The notes: generated from the letters alone by a model not told the origin. A stretch of DNA of 64,000 bases from Flavobacteriaceae bacterium PS02338 (GCA_029959615.1 JASCOD010000004.1:124001-188000), one strand, 5' to 3'. Positions 42,905 to 53,553 are shown, counted from the first letter of the stretch. Numbers and translations: made by a program.

Positions 42905-45900
42905 ATGCTGAATAGAATTATTGAGTTTTCTATCAAGAATAAACTCATTATCGGGCTGTTTACGATTGCCCTTATCATATATGGAGGCTTTGAGCTTACC
43001 AAATTGCCTATTGATGCCGTACCTGACATCACAAACAATCAGGTGCAAATTATTACTACAGCCCCTTCGTATGGTGCTACAGATATAGAGCGACTGGTTA
43101 CTTTTCCGGTAGAACAAGCCAATAGTAATATTGCGGGCATCAAAGAAATTAGAAGTTATAGCCGCTTTGGTTTGTCGCTAGTGACTTTGGTTTTTAATGA
43201 TGACGTAGATGTTTACTGGGCCAGGCAACAGGTTGCTGAACGTTTGTTGGTTGTACAAGAACAAATCCCGAAAGATATCGGTAAACCTGAGATGGGGCCT
43301 ATTTCTACTGGTTTAGGCGAAATTTACCAATACGCTGTAAAACCTAAAAATGGATACGAGAAGCGATATGATATTACGGAACTGCGCACCATTCAGGATT
43401 GGGTGGTGAGAAGACAATTACTTGGTGTAAAAGGCGTAGCCGAAGTAAGTAGTTTTGGCGGTAAACTGAAACAATATCAAGTAACTATAGACCCCAGCAA
43501 ACTTGTGGCGTACAAGGTTACTATCAGCGAAATTTTTGATGCTTTAGAGAGCAACAACCAGAATACTGGTGGCGCTTATATCGAAAAACAAGCCACGGTT
43601 CAATACATCAGGAGCGAAGGTTTAATTAGCAGCAAAGAAGATATCGAGAACGTGGTGGTCAAGAACAGAGAAGGTTCTACACCGTTGCTGATTAGAGACG
43701 TGGCTAATGTAGAAATTGGCTTTGCTACCCGATACGGTGCGTTAACTTTTAATAACGAAGGCGAAGTTTCTGGAGCAATTGTCATGATGTTAAAGGGCGC
43801 CAATAGTAATGTGGTGATTGATAATATCAAAGCCAAGATTGAACAGATTACGGAAACGCTACCTGAAGGTGTGGAGATTGTACCTTTCTTAGATCGAACT
43901 AGTATGGTTAACAATGCCATTAAAACGGTAGAAACCAATTTGCTAGAAGGTGCTTTAATTGTCGTATTCGTACTCGTGATTTTCTTAGGGAATTTAAGAG
44001 CAGGCTTTATTGTAGCTTCTGTTATTCCACTTTCCATGTTGTTTGCCATTATCATGATGAACATTTTTGGCGTAAGCGGCAACTTGATGAGTTTAGGTGC
44101 TTTAGATTTTGGTTTGATTGTAGATGGTGCCGTGATTATTGTAGAAGCGGTAATGCATCAGCTTGGGCACAGTAAGAAATTTGCTGGCATTTACTTTCTT
44201 AAGCAAGACCAGATGGATTTGGAAGTGAAAAGTGCTTCCTCTAAAATGATGAACAGTGCGGTGTTTGGACAAATCATTATTCTGATTGTTTATCTGCCGA
44301 TTTTCAGTTTACAAGGTATTGAAGGAAAGATGTTTAAGCCAATGGCGCAAACCGTTGCTTTTGCTTTGTTGGGTGCCTTTATCCTTTCACTAACCTATAT
44401 CCCAACGATGTCGAGCCTGTTCTTGAGCAAGAAAATGAAAACAGCTCCAAACATTTCTGATAAAGCAATGGGCAAGGTAGAAAATCGTTATGAAAAATTG
44501 CTCCAAAAGGTATTGGGTTTCCCTAAAACTGTAATTGCTATCGTTTTAGGGTTGTTTGTTGCTGCCGTAGTCATTTTAGCTAATCTCGGTGGAGAATTCA
44601 TTCCATCTATCGAAGAAGGGGATTACGCGGTGGAAACGAGAGTACTTTCGGGTAGTAACTTGAACACTTCTATAGAGAACATCCAAAAAGTTGCGGGAAT
44701 CCTTAAAGAGAGATTTCCAGAGGTGAAGAACATCGTCACTAAAATAGGAAGTAGCGAAGTACCTACTGAGCCATTGCCAATGGATATGGGTGATATGATT
44801 ATCAACCTTAAGCCTAAAAATGAATGGACCTCTGCCAAAACCTTTGATGAACTATCTGAAAAGATGGGTGAAGCTGCTAGTGAGGTGCCAGGGGTAACCA
44901 CCAGTTTCCAGTTCCCAGTACAAATGCGTTTTAACGAGTTAATGACTGGCGCCAGACAAGATGTGGTTTGTAAGATTTTTGGTGAAGATTTCGATACGCT
45001 GGCACTATATGCTAAAAAGCTCGGTAATTTGGTGAGGACGGTAAAAGGAGCTACAGAAATGTATGTAGAACAGATTGCTGGAACTCCACAGATTGTTATT
45101 CGATACAATAGGGCTGCTATTGCACAATACGGCTTAAATGTCGCCGAAATTAACAGGAACGTGAATACTGCTTTTGCAGGACAAAGCACAGGTTTGGTGT
45201 TTGAAGGAGAAAAACGCTTTGATTTGGTGGTTCGCTTGCAGAATGATAAGCGTAGAGATATTAAAGATGTACAAAATTTGTTAATTCCAACACCAAGGGG
45301 CAATCAAATTCCGTTACTACAGGTAGCTACTGTCTCTTTGGTGAACAGTCCAAGTCAAATTCAGCGAGAAGATACCAAACGCAGAATTTTGGTAGGTTTT
45401 AACGTAAGCGGAAGGGATGTGGAAAGCATTGTGACCGAACTCCAAGAGAAGGTCAAAGCTAAAATTAAACTACCAACAGGTTATACTGTTACTTATGGCG
45501 GTTCATTTGAAAATTTGAATGAAGCTAAGTCGAGATTGATGGTAGCTGTTCCTGTTTCGCTAATCCTTATTTTCTTACTGCTGTACTTTGCCTTTGGTTC
45601 TATCAAATACGGCTTGCTCATTTACACCGCCATTCCGTTATCTGCCATTGGTGGTATTTTCTTGTTGGCATTGCGTGGCTTGCCTTTTAGTATTAGTGCT
45701 GGCGTAGGTTTTATTGCCTTATTCGGTATTGCCGTACTCAACGGAATCGTGTTAGTGGCAGAGTTCAATAATATTAAAAAAACTGGAGAACAGGATATGA
45801 AAAAGGTGGTATTAAAAGGTACAAAAACTCGTTTAAGGCCTGTGCTGATGACTGCTTTTGTAGCATCATTGGGGTTCTTGCCAATGGCGATTAGTAATGG

Positions 45901-47242
45901 TGCCGGTGCTTCTGTACAACGCCCTTTAGCCACCGTAGTAATTGGTGGATTAATGATTGCAACCTTGTTGACCTTATTTGTATTGCCAATTTTATATGTA
46001 AGCTTCGAAAAAGGCTTGTTGCGTAGAAGGAAGTTGCCGAAAATTGCTACGGTGATTTTGGTGCTTATTGGATTTTCTGCTTCATCGGCCAATGCCCAAC
46101 AACCTATTACCTTAAATGCGGCTTTAGATAGTTTGTACAAAAACAACATCAGTTTGAAGAGCAGTCAGCTAAAGGCAGATTATAGCCAGCAATTGAGTAA
46201 AACTGCTACTACCATTGCTCCGCTAAATGTGAATGGAGAATATGGTAAGTATAACAGCAATTTAGTAGATAACAAATTGAGTATAAATCAGAGTTTCAGT
46301 TTGCCTAATGTGTATGCAAGGCAAAAGGATAAATTTCTGGAAGAATGGAAAACTTCGCTCCTACAAAAGGAATTGAGTAAAGCTGAACTGACCAAAGTAA
46401 CCACGAAAGTATTTTATGATTTGGTGATGGTAGCACAACTTCAAAAGCTATATGTTGAGGCAGATAGTTCCTACAAGAAGTTGAAACAACTAGCAGAACT
46501 GAGATTGAAAAGTGGTGAAAGTAACCTATTGGAAAAGGCGAGTGCCGAAAATCAGTTGTTGCAGGTAAATACCAAGTTGAAGAACATCAAAATCCAAGAG
46601 CTGGTTTTGCAACAACAATTGGCATTTCTGCTCAACACCAACCTGCAATTAAAACCCAAAGTAGATGCACTAAAGGTGAAATCTACCTTTGCTGATACCT
46701 TGGGTTGGGCAAGCCATCCATTAATTAAACTGCAGCAGCAAGAAGAAAAAACAGCATTGGCCTCTACAAAGATGGAGCAATCTAAATTGTTGCCTGAGTT
46801 TAATATTGGTTACAATAGTACCACCTTGAGGGATGGCGTCAACTTTGACCAACACGACCGCTTTCAGTCGTTTCAGTTGGGGTTGAATATTCCTTTGTTT
46901 GGTGGTTCACAGCGTAACAAAGTCAAATCTGCCAAGACTTATCAAGAATTTAGAAAATTTGAAACTGAAAATGCAAATAAGCAAATCAGCACCAGTTTAA
47001 AAGCAGTTTATGAGCAATATCAACAACAACTAGCTCTAGTAGAAACCTTAGAGAAAGATGGCTTGAAAACAGCTCAAGAAATTACATCCACCTTAAACAA
47101 GCAATTGAAAAATGGAGAAATTAACTACTTGGAATGGACCATGCTGAACAACGAAGCTATCCATATGAGAGAGAGCTATTTTAACGCCATCCAACAATTG
47201 AACAGCAGCATTACAGAACTAAATTACCTTTTAGCGCAATAA
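42905..47242 (+). CDS. CusA/CzcA heavy-metal RND efflux pump fused to a TolC-like outer-membrane channel
   Basis: The 1445-residue protein joins two machines. Residues ~1-1040 are a heavy-metal-efflux RND pump with 12 membrane segments, including LDFGLIVDGAVIIVEAV in TM4 with the Asp used for proton transfer, and SLGFLPMAISNG near the end. Residues ~1065-1445 are a TolC/CusC-type channel domain of coiled-coil helices and barrel strands. The junction (1046-1064, IATVILVLIGFSASSANA) looks exactly like a signal peptide with an A-N-A cleavage site. Such fusions occur widely in Bacteroidota. The adaptor gene starts 1 nt after the stop. Substrate is probably Cu(I)/Ag(I) or Zn/Co/Cd. Confidence 0.93.
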   Translation: MLNRIIEFSIKNKLIIGLFTIALIIYGGFELTKLPIDAVPDITNNQVQIITTAPSYGATDIERLVTFPVEQANSNIAGIKEIRSYSRFGLSLVTLVFNDDVDVYWARQQVAERLLVVQEQIPKDIGKPEMGPISTGLGEIYQYAVKPKNGYEKRYDITELRTIQDWVVRRQLLGVKGVAEVSSFGGKLKQYQVTIDPSKLVAYKVTISEIFDALESNNQNTGGAYIEKQATVQYIRSEGLISSKEDIENVVVKNREGSTPLLIRDVANVEIGFATRYGALTFNNEGEVSGAIVMMLKGANSNVVIDNIKAKIEQITETLPEGVEIVPFLDRTSMVNNAIKTVETNLLEGALIVVFVLVIFLGNLRAGFIVASVIPLSMLFAIIMMNIFGVSGNLMSLGALDFGLIVDGAVIIVEAVMHQLGHSKKFAGIYFLKQDQMDLEVKSASSKMMNSAVFGQIIILIVYLPIFSLQGIEGKMFKPMAQTVAFALLGAFILSLTYIPTMSSLFLSKKMKTAPNISDKAMGKVENRYEKLLQKVLGFPKTVIAIVLGLFVAAVVILANLGGEFIPSIEEGDYAVETRVLSGSNLNTSIENIQKVAGILKERFPEVKNIVTKIGSSEVPTEPLPMDMGDMIINLKPKNEWTSAKTFDELSEKMGEAASEVPGVTTSFQFPVQMRFNELMTGARQDVVCKIFGEDFDTLALYAKKLGNLVRTVKGATEMYVEQIAGTPQIVIRYNRAAIAQYGLNVAEINRNVNTAFAGQSTGLVFEGEKRFDLVVRLQNDKRRDIKDVQNLLIPTPRGNQIPLLQVATVSLVNSPSQIQREDTKRRILVGFNVSGRDVESIVTELQEKVKAKIKLPTGYTVTYGGSFENLNEAKSRLMVAVPVSLILIFLLLYFAFGSIKYGLLIYTAIPLSAIGGIFLLALRGLPFSISAGVGFIALFGIAVLNGIVLVAEFNNIKKTGEQDMKKVVLKGTKTRLRPVLMTAFVASLGFLPMAISNGAGASVQRPLATVVIGGLMIATLLTLFVLPILYVSFEKGLLRRRKLPKIATVILVLIGFSASSANAQQPITLNAALDSLYKNNISLKSSQLKADYSQQLSKTATTIAPLNVNGEYGKYNSNLVDNKLSINQSFSLPNVYARQKDKFLEEWKTSLLQKELSKAELTKVTTKVFYDLVMVAQLQKLYVEADSSYKKLKQLAELRLKSGESNLLEKASAENQLLQVNTKLKNIKIQELVLQQQLAFLLNTNLQLKPKVDALKVKSTFADTLGWASHPLIKLQQQEEKTALASTKMEQSKLLPEFNIGYNSTTLRDGVNFDQHDRFQSFQLGLNIPLFGGSQRNKVKSAKTYQEFRKFETENANKQISTSLKAVYEQYQQQLALVETLEKDGLKTAQEITSTLNKQLKNGEINYLEWTMLNNEAIHMRESYFNAIQQLNSSITELNYLLAQ

Positions 47243-47243
47243 C

Positions 47244-48371
47244 ATGAAGTATTATTTATATATCGGATTTTTGACTATTTCTATGGCACTTGCCTGCAAT
47301 AGCGATAAAACAAAGAAAGAAACTAAAGCTTCCATTAATGAAAATGAAGTGAGCTTAACTGTCGAGCAGGCAAAAAATATTGATCTGCAAGTTGGGGAAA
47401 TAGGTTTTGGTGAAATTAATGAAACCTTGAAATTACAGGGTAAAATTGATGTACCACCTCAGAATTTGGTTTCGGTGAGTATTCCTTTGGGAGGTTATCT
47501 CAAATCGACGAAGATGTTGCCGGGTACACAGGTAAGCAAAGGACAGATTATTGCTGTTATAGAAGATCCCCAGTACATTCAGTTGCAGCAAGACTATTTG
47601 AGTGTGCATCACAGATTGAATTATGCCAGCAAAGAACTTGCCCGTCAGAAAGAGCTTAACTTAAGTAAAGCCAATAGCGATAAAACTTTACAGCAAGCAG
47701 AAACGGAACATCAAACCCTAAAAATTGAACATGCGGCTTTGATAGAAAAACTGAAGTTGATCAACATCAGTGCAACGCAACTTAACGAAGGAAAAATCTC
47801 GAAAGCTGTAAATGTTTACTCACCAATTAATGGTTATGTGAGCAAAGTGAATGTGAATATCGGCAAATATGTAACGCCGTCGGATGTGATTTTCGAGTTG
47901 ATTAACCCGAGTGATATTCATTTGAACCTGACCGTTTTTGAGAAAGACTTGAATAAAATCAACATTGGTCAACGGGTTTTAGCTTATACGAATGTAAAAC
48001 CTGATAAAAAATACGAGACCGAAGTGATTCTGGTAAGCCATAACATAGACGAGGGGGGAAGTAGTGAAGTACATTGCCATTTTGAGAAATATGATAAAAG
48101 CTTAGTGCCTGGAATGTACATGAATGCGGAGCTACAGTTCAAAAATCAAAAGGTTCAGTTTGTGGCAGAAGAGACAGTGGTTAGCTTCGAAAATAAAGAC
48201 TATGTTTTTATTGAAATTGCACCACGTAGGTTTATGATGCAAGAAGTGCAAACAGGAGATATTTGGGACGGAAAGATAGCGATCAACAATGACCTAAAAA
48301 ATAAGAAGATTGTACTTAAGGGGGCATACTCGCTATTAATGAAGTTGAAGAATACCAGTGAAGAGGAATAG
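47244..48371 (+). CDS. RND efflux periplasmic adaptor lipoprotein (CusB/CzcB-like)
   Basis: A 375-residue membrane-fusion protein. The N-terminus has a lipobox (SMALAC-N) for lipid anchoring. The order of domains is barrel, lipoyl half (VSIPLGGYLKSTKMLPGTQVSKGQ), a coiled-coil hairpin (about 110-170), the second lipoyl half (VYSPINGYVSKVNVNIGKYV) and a beta-barrel end. It links the CusA-type pump to the outer-membrane channel. It begins right after the CusA-TolC stop codon, so the operon encodes a complete pump in two polypeptides. No His-rich metal-binding extension is seen. Confidence 0.92.
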   Translation: MKYYLYIGFLTISMALACNSDKTKKETKASINENEVSLTVEQAKNIDLQVGEIGFGEINETLKLQGKIDVPPQNLVSVSIPLGGYLKSTKMLPGTQVSKGQIIAVIEDPQYIQLQQDYLSVHHRLNYASKELARQKELNLSKANSDKTLQQAETEHQTLKIEHAALIEKLKLINISATQLNEGKISKAVNVYSPINGYVSKVNVNIGKYVTPSDVIFELINPSDIHLNLTVFEKDLNKINIGQRVLAYTNVKPDKKYETEVILVSHNIDEGGSSEVHCHFEKYDKSLVPGMYMNAELQFKNQKVQFVAEETVVSFENKDYVFIEIAPRRFMMQEVQTGDIWDGKIAINNDLKNKKIVLKGAYSLLMKLKNTSEEE

Positions 48372-48412
48372 TCTGGTTAGTTCAATAGGGCAAACCAAAT
48401 AAAATATTTTTA

Positions 48413-48461
48413 GGTTAGCTGGGCGGAGTAATTCTATAGCGAAAATTTCGTCCAGCTAACC
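48413..48461 (+). terminator. Hairpin after the efflux operon
   Basis: A 13-bp stem (GGTTAGCTGGGCG with CGTCCAGCTAACC, one G-U pair) encloses a 23-nt loop and is followed by GTTTT. It lies 41 nt after the adaptor stop codon and is the likely end of the operon. Confidence 0.6.
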
Positions 48462-48654
48462 GTTTTAAACCATAAACTACGTTTAACCCAAACGCTGTTA
48501 TTGATGTTTCATGAGGTTGAAATTAAAAATGCTTTCCATTAATAATTTCTTATTATTTACTACATTCGCTCAAAGCAAATGATAGCTATGCACCATTCTT
48601 TAACAGACATTTCAAAGTGACCCCTGGAAAAGACATATTAATTTAACTGAATAA

Positions 48655-49674
48655 ATGACTTTGCTTTTCTTTTTTAGCGCCTTAGGAGCTTTCAATGGTT
48701 TATTGCTATCGTTATACTTTGCTGTAAATGCCAAAAAGAAAGTTTTTACAAACTATTTCTTGTCTCTGCTTTTATTGGTTTTAAGTGTTAGGATTGCTAA
48801 ATCAGTATTCTTCTATTTTAACTCCGACTTGTCCAATATTTTTATCCAGATTGGACTTTCTGCTTGTATTCTGATTGGTCCGTTTCTTTTTTTATATCTG
48901 AAATCATCTGTAGTAGAAGGAAAATCATCTTGGGCAAACCACGTTATACCGTATTTGACAAGCATCACCATTTTAGGTTACTTTTATCCCTATGTAGCGC
49001 ATGCTGAAATTTGGAGCAGGTGGATTGTATGTGCAATATATTGCCAATGGCTGATCTATATCTTATTGTCTTTGGGATATCTCAAGCCGATTATCAAAAG
49101 AATAAAGGATAAAGAGCGGTTAAAAAGGATAGATGTTTGGCACTTAAGTATTTTTCTGGGAGTTGCATTTATTTGGTTGGCTTATGCTGTATCGGCTTAT
49201 ACATCTTATATTGTTGGGGCTCTATCATTTACTTTTGTCTTGTATTTAATTGTCTTGCTTTTAATTTTTAGGAATAGCAATACAGGTTCTTTTTTCCAGG
49301 AAAAGGAGAAGTATAAAGACAAAGAAATTGATCAGGAAACATTGCTTATAATTGATCAAAAACTATCAGTAATAATTGAAAAGGAGCTATTTCTAAATCC
49401 AAATTTTAATCTGGAGGAAGCTGCAAAAGAACTAAAAGTGACAAAGCATATCTTATCCCAATATGTAAATGAAGTATTAGGTAAATCTTTTTCAAACCTT
49501 ATTAAAGAATATAGAATAGAAAAGGCGAAAAGGTTATTGGAGACCGAAAAAAACTATACGATAGAAAGTCTAGGTTATGATAGCGGTTTCAATTCAAAAT
49601 CAACTTTTTTTACCGCGTTTAAAAAAATCACCGGACAAACTCCCTCAGAATACCAAAAAGCATACTTTAAGTAA
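48655..49674 (+). CDS. Membrane-anchored AraC-family regulator
   Basis: This 339-residue protein has about seven hydrophobic segments over residues 1-210 (opening TLLFFFSALGAFNGLLLSL), then a charged linker and a C-terminal AraC double helix-turn-helix: NLEEAAKELKVTKHILSQYV and YTIESLGYDSGFNSKSTFFTAFKKITG. It therefore appears to sense a signal at or in the membrane and act directly on DNA. It sits ~100 nt upstream of a TonB-dependent receptor gene in the same direction and probably controls it. Confidence 0.9.
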   Translation: MTLLFFFSALGAFNGLLLSLYFAVNAKKKVFTNYFLSLLLLVLSVRIAKSVFFYFNSDLSNIFIQIGLSACILIGPFLFLYLKSSVVEGKSSWANHVIPYLTSITILGYFYPYVAHAEIWSRWIVCAIYCQWLIYILLSLGYLKPIIKRIKDKERLKRIDVWHLSIFLGVAFIWLAYAVSAYTSYIVGALSFTFVLYLIVLLLIFRNSNTGSFFQEKEKYKDKEIDQETLLIIDQKLSVIIEKELFLNPNFNLEEAAKELKVTKHILSQYVNEVLGKSFSNLIKEYRIEKAKRLLETEKNYTIESLGYDSGFNSKSTFFTAFKKITGQTPSEYQKAYFK

Positions 49675-49777
49675 GTTCTATTTTATAAAATAGAACTTCT
49701 ACTTTATCAATTAAGAATATCAGAATATCGATACCAGAGATATTTGCACTCATTGTTAAAAGAATAAAATTTTAGAA

Positions 49778-52168
49778 ATGAGAAAAGTGTTTTTGTTTGT
49801 AGTGTTTATTGCTTGTTGTAATTCATTGAACGCTCAATTCAAAATTTCTGGGAAAGTGGTTACGCTTGAAAATACTCCTATAGAGTATGCTGAAGTTATA
49901 CTGTTTTCAGAACAGTCGGTTCCTTTATTTAATCGTCTGACAAATGAAAAAGGTGAATTTATAATGGATTATCAAAAGGGTACCTATAAATTAGAAATTC
50001 GCCAATTCAAACAGGTGTTGTTTACAAAGCACCTAACGCTAAATTCAGATTTTGAAGCAGGGACCATAGTGGTAGATGCTACAAATATTTTGGGAACCGT
50101 CACCATTTCTAAAAAGAAAGAGTTGGTAGAAAGGAAAATTGACAGGCTGGTTTTCAATATAGAAAATACGATAAGTGCAGTTGGTGGCGATGCTTTAGCA
50201 GCATTGAAGATTACGCCTGGAGTATCGGTACGCAATGAGAATATCACTATCGTAGGTAAACAATCAATAAGGGTTTTGATAGACGATAAAATGCTAGAAC
50301 TTAGTGAAGCGGATTTGGCAAGTTATTTAAGATCAATTCCTGCCGATAACATCAAAAATATAGAAGTGATTACTACTCCTCCTGCTAAATATGATGCTGC
50401 CGGCGGTAGTGGGTTAATTAATATTAGGCTTAAAAAGGCACAGGCTAATGCTTGGAATCTTTCTTTGAGAAGTGCTTATTTGCGAAGATACAATGAGGAT
50501 GAAGGAGCGCTTACAAGTAACTTTATGTACAGCAAGGATAAATTAAGTCTTTCTTCCTCATTTAATTATAGAAATGGTGGCGAAACTTTTGATTATCAGG
50601 ATTACAACTCTTTTCCAGATGAACTATGGAATACCAAACAGGTGTTTAACAGGAAATTCAAAAGGTTTAACGGTGTTTTAGGAATGCAGTATTCAGCTAC
50701 AGAGAATTGGCTGCTAGGCTTTCAATATATCGCCAATTTGAACAAAACACATGCTAATCGACCTGCGAAATCATCAGTTTATAATTATAATAATGACGTA
50801 GCTTTTAATGAAATCCTATCACTTAATACTGCTGAACAAAAGCCACAATTTAATTCTATAAACTTCTTTAATGAGTTTAAGCTTGATTCTGTTGGAAAGA
50901 AAATGGTCCTGAATTTGGATTACTTTAATTATGCAAATAATGATACAAGGCCGTACGAAGGAACTTCGATAATGAATAATCCGTATGCTATTCAATATTT
51001 CAAAGGAATTAACGACAATGCGCAAATAACTAATAATTACTCAGGTAAAATTGATGTTGAGCTCCCCACAAAATTTGCTAACTGGAGCACCGGTGGGAAG
51101 ATCTCTGTTTCTAATACCTCAAATGATATCTCTGCCTTTAATAGCGGATTAGTTAGTAGTCCAATTTCGGCTATGCCACAAATCAAACATCAATTTAACT
51201 ATCACGAATATGTTCAAGCGCTATACTTTTCTGGGAGCAGAAAGTTTAAAAGCAATTTGGAAGCTCAGATTGGTGTAAGGATGGAAACTACGCAAACTAA
51301 ATCTTACAATGGAAATTCGAACCAATCGTTAAACACTAATTACGCAAAACTGTTTCCTACCATCAATTTGTCCTATACTCCAGCCGGAAATTCAACTTAT
51401 AGGTTCAGTTACGGCAGAAGGATAGCAAGACCTAATTTTGCAGAATTAAACCCAAATGTTACTTACATCACACCATTTCTAACTGTTGAAGGTAACCAGG
51501 TTTTAAGACCTTATTTTGTAGATAACTTTGAGTTTATCTATTCTTATAAAAAGCTCGAAAGTAAATTATACTATAGCATTGAGAGCGACGTATTTAATCA
51601 AGTAGGCCTGCCAGATCTCAATACCAATAATATTCGCTTAATCTATAAGAATATCTTTAATCTTAAAAGATATGGGTTTTCAGAATCTTTTACTTTTAAT
51701 AAACTTAGTTGGTGGAGTAGTAATAGCATGCTTAACGTAAATTACATCACTTCCCAAACTATAGATTTATCAGCAATAGCTATAGATGGTCTTACTTCAT
51801 ACTTTACTAGTAACAACGACTTTAATTTGAATAAGGCCAAAACGCTATTGTTTAACTTAAATTTCGAATATTACATGCTAGGTACGTATGGAATAGATAA
51901 AATAAAACCATTCACTTCTACCTCATTTGCTATCCAATATCTTTTGCTCAATAAGGATTTAAGGATAAACCTAAGAGCTAATGATGTTTTCAAAACGGAC
52001 AGGTTTAGGTTTAGCTCAACTGTGAATGGGGTACATCGAAACTCCAATTATTATTTTGATACAAGATTGGTGCAATTGTCTGTAAGCTATAAGTTTGGAA
52101 GCAAAAAAGTTGATGTAAAAAAGAGAAGAACAGGGAACGAGGAGGAGAGAGCAAGAACAGGGAATTAA
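49778..52168 (+). CDS. TonB-dependent receptor-like outer-membrane beta-barrel protein
   Basis: A 796-residue exported protein with a signal peptide ending in LNAQF. A regulatory-like beta-sandwich (about 20-100) and a plug domain (ALAALKITPGVSVRNENITIVGKQSIRVLIDDK) precede a barrel with alternating aromatic strands ending in VSYKFGSK. The last ~17 residues (KRRTGNEEERARTGN) are an unusual polar tail after the barrel. Same general family as the receptor at 39842. The upstream AraC-type membrane regulator is its likely controller; the ligand is unknown. Confidence 0.85.
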   Translation: MRKVFLFVVFIACCNSLNAQFKISGKVVTLENTPIEYAEVILFSEQSVPLFNRLTNEKGEFIMDYQKGTYKLEIRQFKQVLFTKHLTLNSDFEAGTIVVDATNILGTVTISKKKELVERKIDRLVFNIENTISAVGGDALAALKITPGVSVRNENITIVGKQSIRVLIDDKMLELSEADLASYLRSIPADNIKNIEVITTPPAKYDAAGGSGLINIRLKKAQANAWNLSLRSAYLRRYNEDEGALTSNFMYSKDKLSLSSSFNYRNGGETFDYQDYNSFPDELWNTKQVFNRKFKRFNGVLGMQYSATENWLLGFQYIANLNKTHANRPAKSSVYNYNNDVAFNEILSLNTAEQKPQFNSINFFNEFKLDSVGKKMVLNLDYFNYANNDTRPYEGTSIMNNPYAIQYFKGINDNAQITNNYSGKIDVELPTKFANWSTGGKISVSNTSNDISAFNSGLVSSPISAMPQIKHQFNYHEYVQALYFSGSRKFKSNLEAQIGVRMETTQTKSYNGNSNQSLNTNYAKLFPTINLSYTPAGNSTYRFSYGRRIARPNFAELNPNVTYITPFLTVEGNQVLRPYFVDNFEFIYSYKKLESKLYYSIESDVFNQVGLPDLNTNNIRLIYKNIFNLKRYGFSESFTFNKLSWWSSNSMLNVNYITSQTIDLSAIAIDGLTSYFTSNNDFNLNKAKTLLFNLNFEYYMLGTYGIDKIKPFTSTSFAIQYLLLNKDLRINLRANDVFKTDRFRFSSTVNGVHRNSNYYFDTRLVQLSVSYKFGSKKVDVKKRRTGNEEERARTGN

Positions 52169-52344
52169 TTGTTTGTTAATCAATTTCTTATTTAAGAGCA
52201 AATTTACTTTGCAAGTGTTTTTAGTTGATCTTACGGTATCTTTTCAACTAGCAGATCCTTTAAATCAAAGCGACTAAAGGTGCTCGCTTTTAAAGTAAAA
52301 TTCATTTTTAACACAAGATCCATGTTATTAAGTTAGGAGGCTTT

Positions 52345-52360
52345 GTGTCAGTCTGAGCCT
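52345..52360. repeat. Half-copy of the GTCATTCTGAG-type repeat
   Basis: GTGTCAGTCTGAGCCT resembles the left arm at 11630-11645. The matching right arm was not found nearby, so it may be a relic or chance. Confidence 0.35.
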
Positions 52361-52461
52361 AAAAACTTAAAAATTTAAACTAAAAGGAACTGTCTAAATA
52401 AATTTTTCGTCATTCATCAACTTTTTGTTCTATAAAACTTGCCTTAATTCTAGCCACGTGG

Positions 52462-53208
52462 CTATTCTTTTTTGTTGTTTTCCATGAAAGCTACCAAACC
52501 ATTAATAGCACAAGGAGAAAAATACTTTTCATTAGTTTCTGGCTCAGTTGTAGCACCAGAAACTATACCTATTACAAAACCTCGCTGATCTATCACAGGT
52601 GCACCGCTCAATCCACCAAATTTTTCAGGTACGATAACATTCTTCAATAAAAGACGATTTCCGATTGACTTATAATATTCAAATTCATATACCCGCTGAC
52701 CTCCATTTTCCATTTTTCGGGTCCAACCAATTACATAAACCTTTTCTCCCACAGCTAGAGGTGTTGTTCGTACTTCTAAAGGTTTCACCTTCGAAAGATT
52801 TGTTTTAACTGAAAATACCAGCCAATCCTCGCTGTAAGTAGATTGGTTGTTAAGTGCTTCTGATTTATTCTCATTAAGTAGCCGATCTGTAATTACCAGC
52901 TGTTCTTTTTTATCTAAAGGATATAGAGACCAATTTTCAATGAAATTTTCAAATGTTAGCGTTTTCATTTTATCTGGCTTAATAATCTTTAAAAGGTGTT
53001 TAGCTGTTACAGCAAATTCGTCTCCCTTATATTTGATCAAAAACCCGCAACCAAATCTCGATTGATCGTATTTTGAATCAACGAAATCAATTTTGTTGGT
53101 AAGCGCAATATCCGCGAAACTCTCTTTTGATACTTTCTCTTGGGCATACCCACAAGTTGTAACTAAAAGCAGAATGAATAGGTAGATATCTTTGTTTGTA
53201 AACGGCAT
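52462..53208 (-). CDS. Exported trypsin-like serine protease
   Basis: This 248-residue protein has a signal peptide (to about residue 22, CGYAQ) and a chymotrypsin-like fold. The catalytic triad can be placed: His71 in AVTAKHLLK, Asp128 in TYSEDWLVF and Ser201 in FGGLSGAPV, with the GxSGxPV context of trypsin/HtrA-type enzymes. There is no PDZ domain, so it is not a DegP-type chaperone-protease. It stands alone, with no obvious substrate or inhibitor gene next to it. Periplasmic or surface location is expected. Confidence 0.8.
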   Translation of the reverse strand: MPFTNKDIYLFILLLVTTCGYAQEKVSKESFADIALTNKIDFVDSKYDQSRFGCGFLIKYKGDEFAVTAKHLLKIIKPDKMKTLTFENFIENWSLYPLDKKEQLVITDRLLNENKSEALNNQSTYSEDWLVFSVKTNLSKVKPLEVRTTPLAVGEKVYVIGWTRKMENGGQRVYEFEYYKSIGNRLLLKNVIVPEKFGGLSGAPVIDQRGFVIGIVSGATTEPETNEKYFSPCAINGLVAFMENNKKE

Positions 53209-53553
53209 ATCCAGAAATTTAGTTAACTAAATGTATGAAATATTGCTTAAGAAAAATCTCAAGTGGTTTATTGTTGAATTTTAAGACAAGATTAACGCTA
53301 ACAGCTTAAGCACATTTCGTTTATGAACATATGAAGTTGTTTAAATCCAATGTTTGTTTCTTTTTCTTTCGAAAATCTTCTAAATATTTTGTTTTTATTT
53401 GTTTTGTTTATAAAAAGCTTTAGCTTTAATTAACCAAGTGTCATGTATGAATTTGCCCATTTAAGCTTTATATGAGCATAGCAACCAGTAGCGAATTATT
53501 TAACAAATTGTTAATGTTTCTACTGGTAGTTAAATGATTTGTATTGACGAATT
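53209..53553. other. Intergenic region between protease and sigma-factor genes
   Basis: A 345-nt A/T-rich spacer between divergent genes. I see no gene, clear terminator or strong promoter match in it. The sigma-factor promoter must lie here. Confidence 0.45.

Noticed and set aside
52300..52440. Possible insertion-sequence end near AGGAACTGTCTAAATAAA
   Set aside because: Only a short resemblance, with no terminal repeat pair and no transposase remnant.
52462..53208. DegP/HtrA protease
   Set aside because: The catalytic triad is HtrA-like in context, but no PDZ domain is present and the protein is too short.
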